DNA of 64,000 nucleotides, taken from Halomonas sp. 54_146 (lineage in GTDB: Bacteria > Pseudomonadota > Gammaproteobacteria > Pseudomonadales > Halomonadaceae). Below, one piece after another: positions 59,019-64,000 of this stretch; position 1 is the first letter of the stretch; each line of letters opens with the position of its first letter. Location: the NCBI RefSeq assembly GCF_001507855.1, contig NZ_LGEN01000002.1, forward strand, positions 100,523 through 164,522. The letters run 5' to 3'. The translations under genes and the position numbers were made by a program. The notes beneath the pieces are model-generated. The model had not been told where the DNA came from. It saw nothing but the letters and a program-made list of their open reading frames with translations, and did not search any database.

Positions 59019-60269
59019 ATGGCATTATACGTACAGAAGTTCGGCGGCACTTCGGTGGGCTCTGTCGAGCGTATCAAAGCCGTGGCGGAAAAGGTTAAGG
59101 GTTTCCGTGACCAAGGCCATCAGGTAGTCGTTGTGGTCTCCGCGATGAGTGGCGAAACCAATCGCCTTACCGATATGGCGCAGGCGCTGAACGACGACCC
59201 TGCACCGCGCGAGATGGACATGCTGCTGTCGACTGGCGAGCAGGTCACTATTTCCCTGCTTGCCATGGCGCTTCAGCAAATTGGCGTGCCGGCCACATCA
59301 CATACCGGCGCGCAGGTGGGTATCCATACGGATAGCGCCTATACCAAGGCGCGTATCCAGCGCATTGAAACCGAAGATTTGAAGGCCGACCTGGATGCCG
59401 GGCAAGTGGTTGTCGTGGCCGGTTTCCAAGGGGTCGATGAAGACGGCAATATCACCACCCTTGGCCGCGGTGGCTCTGACACCACTGGGGTGGCGCTAGC
59501 CGCCGCGCTAGGTGCTGATGAGTGCCAGATTTATACCGATGTCGACGGCGTTTACACCACTGACCCCCGCGTATGCACCAAAGCCCAGCGCTTAGAAAGC
59601 ATTACCGTGGAGGAAATGCTGGAGTTGGCCAGTCTCGGTTCCAAAGTGCTACAAATCCGCGCAGTAGAGTTTGCCGGTAAGTACAACGTGCCCCTGCGGG
59701 TGCTGTCTAGTTTTCAAGATGGCCCCGGTACCCTAATTGTTGCAGAAGCAGACAAAGACGAGGACTCTATGGAAGAACCACTGATCTCCGGTATCGCCTT
59801 TACCAAAAATGAAGCCAAACTGACCCTGCTCAACACGCCGGACGTGCCGGGTGTTGCATCACGCATTCTTGGGCCTATTGCCGATGCCAATATCGAAGTC
59901 GATATGATCGTGCAAAACGTGGCACCGGCCGGTGACTATACCGATTTCACCTTTACGGTAGCCAAGGGTGACTACAAAGCCACTAAGAAGATCCTCGAAG
60001 AAACCGTGATTCCTGATTTAGGCGGCGGTGAGCTGCGTGGTGATGACAATATCGCCAAGGTATCATTAGTGGGTGTCGGTATGCGCTCTCATGCGGGTGT
60101 CGCGTCAAAAATGTTCCGCGTACTGGCTGAAGAGAACGTCAATATCCGTATGGTTTCCACGTCTGAAATCAAAATTTCAGTCGTCATTGACGAAAAGCAC
60201 ATGGAACTTGCGGTTAACGCATTACACAAAGCTTTTGGTTTGGATAAGACAGATATAGAGTCTGAATAA
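59019..60269 (+). CDS. lysC: Aspartate kinase
   Basis: A 416-residue monofunctional aspartokinase: [11 protein letters not shown] nucleotide-binding start, [50 protein letters not shown], and two C-terminal ACT domains ([47 protein letters not shown] in successive blocks) for feedback by lysine/threonine. It commits aspartate to lysine, threonine and methionine synthesis. The alaS-lysC-csrA order is typical of Pseudomonas-like gammaproteobacteria. AGGAAA precedes the ATG. Confidence 0.96.
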   Translation: MALYVQKFGGTSVGSVERIKAVAEKVKGFRDQGHQVVVVVSAMSGETNRLTDMAQALNDDPAPREMDMLLSTGEQVTISLLAMALQQIGVPATSHTGAQVGIHTDSAYTKARIQRIETEDLKADLDAGQVVVVAGFQGVDEDGNITTLGRGGSDTTGVALAAALGADECQIYTDVDGVYTTDPRVCTKAQRLESITVEEMLELASLGSKVLQIRAVEFAGKYNVPLRVLSSFQDGPGTLIVAEADKDEDSMEEPLISGIAFTKNEAKLTLLNTPDVPGVASRILGPIADANIEVDMIVQNVAPAGDYTDFTFTVAKGDYKATKKILEETVIPDLGGGELRGDDNIAKVSLVGVGMRSHAGVASKMFRVLAEENVNIRMVSTSEIKISVVIDEKHMELAVNALHKAFGLDKTDIESE

Positions 60270-60372
60270 TATTACTGCCTTAAACCTTCTACGCTGAAGG
60301 GGTTCTTGCTGCCGTATGGTGGTGAGCTTTCTTTCAACGGGAGGTTAAGGTGTCATGGAGTCGGAGTTTTTG

Positions 60373-60412
60373 TTGACAGGCAATACCACGCCGCCTAATG
60401 GCGTGGTATTGC
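60373..60412 (+). promoter_or_regulatory. csrA upstream region: -35 box and 13-bp perfect inverted repeat
   Basis: TTGACA (60373-60378) is a perfect -35; the -10 17 bp on (TAATGG) is weak. GCAATACCACGCC (60380-60392) pairs perfectly with GGCGTGGTATTGC (60400-60412), loop GCCTAAT, spanning the promoter spacer. It lacks a T run, so it may be an operator or a leader hairpin rather than a terminator. Confidence 0.45.
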
Positions 60413-60463
60413 TTCCGGCTGACATATCCCGTTGCATAAAAACGTCTGAAAAGGAGATCAGCC

Positions 60464-60652
60464 ATGCTCATCTTAACTCGCCGTGTTGGCGAAACCCTGA
60501 TGATCGGTGATGAAATTACGGTCACCGTTCTAGGTGTGAAAGGCAATCAAGTGCGTATCGGTGTCAATGCGCCGAAAGATGTGGCAGTTCATCGTGAGGA
60601 GATTTACCAGCGTATTCAGCGTGAACGAAATAGTGAAAATGAAATAGAGTGA
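60464..60652 (+). CDS. csrA: Carbon storage regulator CsrA
   Basis: A 62-residue RNA-binding homodimer: [40 protein letters not shown] core with RNA-contact Leu4/Arg6 and the Arg44-region ([12 protein letters not shown]). It binds GGA motifs near ribosome sites to control translation. Its own ribosome site AAGGAGA contains a GGA, compatible with autoregulation. The likely antagonist RNA is at 48451-48621. A weak hairpin TACGTG/CACGTA (60655-60676) follows. Confidence 0.97.
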   Translation: MLILTRRVGETLMIGDEITVTVLGVKGNQVRIGVNAPKDVAVHREEIYQRIQRERNSENEIE

Positions 60653-60726
60653 CCTACGTGCTTGTATCATCACGTAATGTTTTAGACGTAACGTAAGGCT
60701 AGCGCGAAAAAAACTTTATCGAGGGC

Positions 60727-60755
60727 TGGACACAGCGAGCCTAAATCGGTACTAT
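60727..60755 (+). promoter_or_regulatory. Promoter of the tRNA-Ser/tRNA-Arg operon
   Basis: TGGACA (60727-60732), a 17-bp spacer and TACTAT (60750-60755), then a GC-rich discriminator GCGCC typical of stringently controlled stable-RNA promoters. Start expected near 60762. Confidence 0.7.
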
Positions 60756-60772
60756 TTGCGCCGTGCCGTTAA

Positions 60773-60865
60773 GGAGAGGTGGCCGAGTGGCTGAAGGCGC
60801 TCCCCTGCTAAGGGAGTATAGGGTTTATAGCCCTATCGAGGGTTCGAATCCCTCCTTCTCCGCCA
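60773..60865 (+). tRNA. tRNA-Ser (GCT)
   Basis: A 93-nt class II tRNA with encoded CCA. Acceptor GGAGAGG/CTTCTCC, anticodon stem CTCCC/GGGAG with loop CTGCTAA (anticodon GCT) and a long variable arm (TATAGGGTTTATAGCCCTA). First gene of the tRNA operon. Confidence 0.97.
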
Positions 60866-60884
60866 ACTGCACGTTAAAAGGTAT

Positions 60885-60961
60885 GCGCCCGTAGCTCAGC
60901 TGGATAGAGTACCTGACTACGAATCAGGGGGTCGGAGGTTCGAATCCTCCCGGGCGCGCCA
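60885..60961 (+). tRNA. tRNA-Arg (ACG), copy 1
   Basis: A 77-nt tRNA with encoded CCA: acceptor GCGCCCG/CGGGCGC, anticodon stem CCTGA/TCAGG with loop CTACGAA (anticodon ACG, read as ICG after deamination). It lies 19 bp after tRNA-Ser. Confidence 0.97.
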
Positions 60962-61062
60962 CCTTTTAGTTAGTAGCAACTTCTAGTGAGTAGCAACTTC
61001 ATAGAAGATGCGTAGAAGATAGGATGTGTAGAAGATAGATAGAAGCAAACCTTGTTAGTTAT

Positions 61063-61139
61063 GCGCCCGTAGCTCAGCTGGATAGAGTACCTGACTACGA
61101 ATCAGGGGGTCGGAGGTTCGAATCCTCCCGGGCGCGCCA
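61063..61139 (+). tRNA. tRNA-Arg (ACG), copy 2
   Basis: Identical over all 77 nt to the copy at 60885. The 101-bp spacer between them is made of degenerate short repeats (AGTAGCAACTTC twice, then GTAGAAGATAG-like units). Confidence 0.97.
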
Positions 61140-61146
61140 GATTCCA

Positions 61147-61174
61147 AACCCGTTCTCTTACGAGAGCGGGTTTT
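61147..61174 (+). terminator. Terminator of the tRNA operon
   Basis: AACCCGTTCTC (61147-61157) pairs with GAGAGCGGGTT (61162-61172) around loop TTAC, followed by a T run. Confidence 0.92.
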
Positions 61175-61237
61175 CTGTTTCAAGCTTTACTAGCCTGACC
61201 GGAAGAGGCTCGCGCCCCGGTTTTGCGATCGTGTGTA

Positions 61238-61269
61238 GCGCCCCCGCTTGCGGTAGGGCGCTTTTTTTT
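61238..61269 (+). terminator. Second intrinsic terminator downstream of the tRNAs
   Basis: GCGCCC...GGGCGC with inner CCGC-TT-GCGG and an eight-T run (61262-61269). Between this and the phosphoribosyltransferase start (61270-61495) no gene is seen. Confidence 0.9.
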
Positions 61270-61495
61270 GCCGCCACCACTGCGCTTCCACTCGTTGAGC
61301 CATCCTGCTATCACTGAAAGCCTGGCGAGATAGCGCCACATCTACCTTGGGCAAGATTCGACAGCGCGGCTAGCCCTCTGCTTATCCCGTTTGACCAATC
61401 GACATGATTGGCTATACCTGTGAATAGTTATTTTTTTATGTCATCTCCCCACCTTTATAAATAAGTTCGTTACCGAGCCGGCAAGGAGAAGCCAA

Positions 61496-62140
61496 ATGCT
61501 GTTTACCGATCGTGTTCATGCCGGTAACGAGCTGGCCACGGCGCTTGCGGATTATGCCGGGCGCGACAACACCATTGTGCTGGCCTTGCCCCGCGGCGGC
61601 GTACCGATTGCCGCCGAGATAAGCCGCGCATTGCGCCTGCCGATGGATCTGATGCTGGTGCGCAAACTCGGAATTCCTGGCCATGAAGAGTTCGCTATGG
61701 GGGCTATCGCGTCTGGCAATCATCGTGTGCTTCACCAAGAGGTGATTGAGGCGCTCAGGCTAACCCCAGAGCAGATTGAAAAGGTCGCAGAGCGAGAGAA
61801 AGCCGAGCTTGAACGCCGTGAAAGGGTGTATCGAGGCGATGCTCCGGCGCTCGACCTTGCGGGTATGACGGTGATTTTGGTGGATGATGGCTTGGCAACC
61901 GGTGCCACCATGGAAGCCGCGATTGCTGCTGCACGCGATCATGCCGTTGGTGAAATCGTGGTCGCCGTTCCCGTGGCCGCCTACGACACCTGTCGCAGGC
62001 TAGAACACCAGGTAGGCCGCGTGGTATGCCCGTATCAGCTTGACGATTTTGGTGGGGTGGGGCGTTGGTATGTCAACTTTTCCCAGGTCTCGGACAGCGA
62101 CGTCATCACGCTTCTGCATCAACACAGGCAAGAAGGGTAA
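61496..62140 (+). CDS. Phosphoribosyltransferase-domain protein
   Basis: A 214-residue type I PRTase fold: ALPRGGVPIAAEISRAL, LMLVRKLGIPGHEEFAMGAIASG and the PRPP loop VILVDDGLATGATMEAAI. Proteins of this shape are annotated as predicted phosphoribosyltransferases; the substrate base is unknown, and some lack transferase activity. AAGGAGA precedes the ATG. Monocistronic. Confidence 0.85.
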   Translation: MLFTDRVHAGNELATALADYAGRDNTIVLALPRGGVPIAAEISRALRLPMDLMLVRKLGIPGHEEFAMGAIASGNHRVLHQEVIEALRLTPEQIEKVAEREKAELERRERVYRGDAPALDLAGMTVILVDDGLATGATMEAAIAAARDHAVGEIVVAVPVAAYDTCRRLEHQVGRVVCPYQLDDFGGVGRWYVNFSQVSDSDVITLLHQHRQEG

Positions 62141-62262
62141 GGCGCCCAGGAAGGGCGGATATGACAGGAGGGGCGAGTATGGACGGTGATGTTGAACAAA
62201 GTGCCGTTGGGGGAAGTTACATTTGACGGCGGGGTTTTGTAGAAGGCTGTGGTTTTACTCTA

Positions 62263-62973
62263 TTAAACCGACAACATCTTGGTATACAGGGCGCAATCTT
62301 CGGTATAGCACTCGCAGGATGCTTCAATCAGCCCCGGCCGGTTAAGCACCTTAATGGCACCACGGTGGTAGCAAATCAGGCCGCGAGCCTGCAGGGCGAT
62401 GGCCGCGAGGGTGATGCCTGCACGCCTAACGCCGAGCATCATGGCCAGAAATTCATGGGTCAACTGCAGCTGGTCAGAGCCTGCACGATCTTGCGTCATC
62501 AGCAGCCAGCGGGCCAGGCGTGCTTCAATTTGATGAAAATGATTACAGGCCGCCGAGGTGGCCAGCTGATTCATCACTACATAGAGATACCGCTTGAGCC
62601 GCTGATGCAGTACAGGGCTTACCAGCAGCAGCTGTTGAAAGTTTTCAGCAGATATCCGTAGTGCCGACCCTGCCCCTTGCACCAAGGCAAGCAAAGGCGT
62701 CTCGTTGATACCCAGCACAATGGAGCTGCCCAGCATACCTTCGCGGCCTGCCATCGCGACTTCCAGCCGGCTGTCAGTATCGATAACGGCGATCAGTGAA
62801 ATAAAGCTATCGATAGGGAAATAGACGTGGGTGATCGTCTCTGAAGGCTGGTAGAGCACTTTGCCAAAAGGCAGTTCTACTGTTTCGCAAACGGCTATCA
62901 AGGTGTTCCGCTCGATGTTCGGCAGCTCAGCAAGTAGTTGATTGGCATTGAGAACGTGAAAAATAGACGTCAT
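62263..62973 (-). CDS. Crp/Fnr-family regulator, paralogue A
   Basis: A 236-residue regulator: cyclic-nucleotide-binding-like beta roll (VLYQPSETITHVYFPIDSFI, VAMAGREGMLGSSIVLG), long dimer helix (RLKRYLYVVMNQLATSAACN) and a C-terminal winged HTH (LTHEFLAMMLGVRRAGITLAA). The canonical cAMP-contact residues and the Fnr N-terminal Cys cluster are absent. A C-terminal CECY with a further Cys (TEDC) is notable. Paralogous to the protein at 63245. Confidence 0.88.
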   Translation of the reverse strand: MTSIFHVLNANQLLAELPNIERNTLIAVCETVELPFGKVLYQPSETITHVYFPIDSFISLIAVIDTDSRLEVAMAGREGMLGSSIVLGINETPLLALVQGAGSALRISAENFQQLLLVSPVLHQRLKRYLYVVMNQLATSAACNHFHQIEARLARWLLMTQDRAGSDQLQLTHEFLAMMLGVRRAGITLAAIALQARGLICYHRGAIKVLNRPGLIEASCECYTEDCALYTKMLSV

Positions 62974-63153
62974 GTGCCTCTCCGGTTAACAAAACCTGGC
63001 AAGCGGCACAATGAGGGGTAATATCATTTTGATGTCGGCTGCAGATTAAAGCACCGTCATCAATTTTTCTGACGGGCTAGCTGCATATTAACATCGGGTA
63101 AATCAAGCGTCGGCACGCTAGCGTACATAGCGTGCTAATGCTTCTCTTTAACC

Positions 63154-63235
63154 CATCTGGTTTTAACTCGCCCGTTTTTACTTATCTGGTTTTAACTTCC
63201 CTGATGTTAACTTCCCTGATGTTAGCTAATCTGGG
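63154..63235. repeat. Tandem duplications between the Crp/Fnr paralogues
   Basis: TTAACTTCCCTGATG is present twice head-to-tail (63192-63206, 63207-63221), and ATCTGGTTTTAACT occurs at about 63155 and 63184. The block immediately precedes the stop of paralogue B. Confidence 0.85.
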
Positions 63236-63244
63236 CTTGGCGGC

Positions 63245-63961
63245 TCACCTAACATGCTGGTGATTGAGTAGGCGGTCGTATTCGTTTTTAACTACCGCAT
63301 AGCATTCACACACGCGCGCTTCCAATCCTCGCCGGTCAATGACGGTGATATGCCCACGGTTGTAGGAAATTAGCCCGGCTTTCTGCAGCTTACCCGCTGC
63401 TTCGGTCACCCCTTCGCGTCGAACGCCCAGCATATTGGCGATTAATTCCTGAGTCATGACCAGCTTGTCGCCTGGCAGCCGGTCAAGGCTAAGCAGCAAC
63501 CAGCGACATAGCTGCTGGTCGACGCTGTGATGGCGATTGCAGACCGCCGTTTGAGCCATTTGAGTCAGCAAGGCTTGGGTATAGCGCAAAAGCAGCCACT
63601 GCATGGGGCCTGCGCGATAGAATTCGTTTTTAAGCAGTTGCCCCTTAAGGCGGTAAGCTGACCCGGCACTTTGAACAATGGCACGGCTGGGGGTGGTTTC
63701 TCCGCCCATGAACAGCGCCACGCCGACCACTCCCTCATGGCCTACAACGGCAATTTCCGTTGAAGCGCCGTTCTCCATCACGCATAGCAGCGAAACGATG
63801 GAATCAAGCGGAAAATAGACATGGCTCATATGCCGTCCCGATTCGCTCAGCGATTCTCCTAGCGTCAAGGTCACCCTTTCTAGGTCAGGCAACAGGCGTG
63901 AATGATCTGGCAACAGTTTTCCGGACACTTTTTTAAGCGGCTGCACGTAGCCTCGATTCAT
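63245..63961 (-). CDS. Crp/Fnr-family regulator, paralogue B
   Basis: A 238-residue regulator with the same plan as its neighbour: HMSHVYFPLDSIVSLL, EIAVVGHEGVVGVALFMGG, dimer helix and HTH (MTQELIANMLGVRREGVTEAA), then a CECY motif near the C-terminus. It lacks residues for cAMP or for an Fe-S cluster. Gene duplication followed by divergence is evident. The ligand is unknown. Positions 63962-64000 hold only upstream sequence. Confidence 0.88.
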   Translation of the reverse strand: MNRGYVQPLKKVSGKLLPDHSRLLPDLERVTLTLGESLSESGRHMSHVYFPLDSIVSLLCVMENGASTEIAVVGHEGVVGVALFMGGETTPSRAIVQSAGSAYRLKGQLLKNEFYRAGPMQWLLLRYTQALLTQMAQTAVCNRHHSVDQQLCRWLLLSLDRLPGDKLVMTQELIANMLGVRREGVTEAAGKLQKAGLISYNRGHITVIDRRGLEARVCECYAVVKNEYDRLLNHQHVR

Positions 63962-64000
63962 AGTCCGCTGGACTCATATAGTCGTTGCTGGAGTGCAGCC

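Noticed and set aside
60885..61139. tRNA-Arg duplication as an integrated element attachment site
   Set aside because: Both copies are full-length and identical with only a 101-bp repeat-like spacer and no integrase.

Overview
The window looks like chromosomal DNA of a Halomonas-type gammaproteobacterium (Halomonadaceae). This rests on protein character and on gene order: pilMNOPQ-aroK-aroB-gltB-gltD, pyrG-kdsA-eno, fdxA-mutS, cinA(pncC)-recA-recX-alaS-lysC-csrA-tRNA. No database search was possible, so the genus is an inference. Most of the window is ordinary core genome.

Layout. 1-8.7 kb: a two-component system (sigma54-type response regulator, cut by the window edge, plus sensor kinase), a PQQ-type sugar dehydrogenase, an AEC permease with a LysR regulator, a Fur-box-preceded TonB receptor and a YceI-like protein. 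8.9-16 kb: a CAT-anticodon tRNA, a UbiH-type hydroxylase, a sirtuin, SelO, DinB with an SOS box, a PIN-domain toxin-antitoxin pair, a hydrolase and a YkoF-like protein. 16-28 kb: GabT, a GGDEF/EAL pair with overlapping genes, then a predicted glutarate/L-2-hydroxyglutarate locus (CoA-transferase, glutaryl-CoA dehydrogenase, GntR regulator, LhgO) next to a TAXI-type TRAP transporter. 28-44 kb: penicillin-binding protein 1A, divergent from the type IV pilus assembly/secretin operon that continues into shikimate genes, then glutamate synthase. 44-54 kb: CTP synthase, KDO8P synthase, enolase, ferredoxin, MutS, PncC, RecA, RecX. 54-64 kb: an IscB/omega-RNA element, AlaRS, aspartokinase, CsrA, three tRNAs, a phosphoribosyltransferase and two Crp/Fnr paralogues.

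Two non-protein systems stand out. (1) Between recX and alaS sits a complete IscB (RuvC+HNH nuclease, ancestor-type of Cas9) preceded by about 300 nt of highly structured RNA sequence of the omega-RNA/HEARO type. No transposase lies beside it. Its right end seems to abut the ATGA of the alaS start codon, so the element now separates the essential alaS gene from its presumed promoter and ribosome-binding site, and the host promoter lies where it could supply the guide end of the omega RNA. (2) Between eno and fdxA lies an unannotated CsrB/RsmZ-type small RNA. It has ten GGA motifs in about 140 nt, an intrinsic terminator, and an exact GacA box (TGTAAG-N6-CTTACA) about 180 bp upstream of the predicted start. 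Its target CsrA is encoded 12 kb away in the same window.

The intergenic DNA is also unusual. A hairpin-bearing repeat occurs twice in inverted orientation (43974-44126 and 49255-49362). Many spacers carry short degenerate tandem duplications of 9-17 bp, including five 14-bp units that appear to have pulled apart an ancestral pilM/pilN stop-start overlap.
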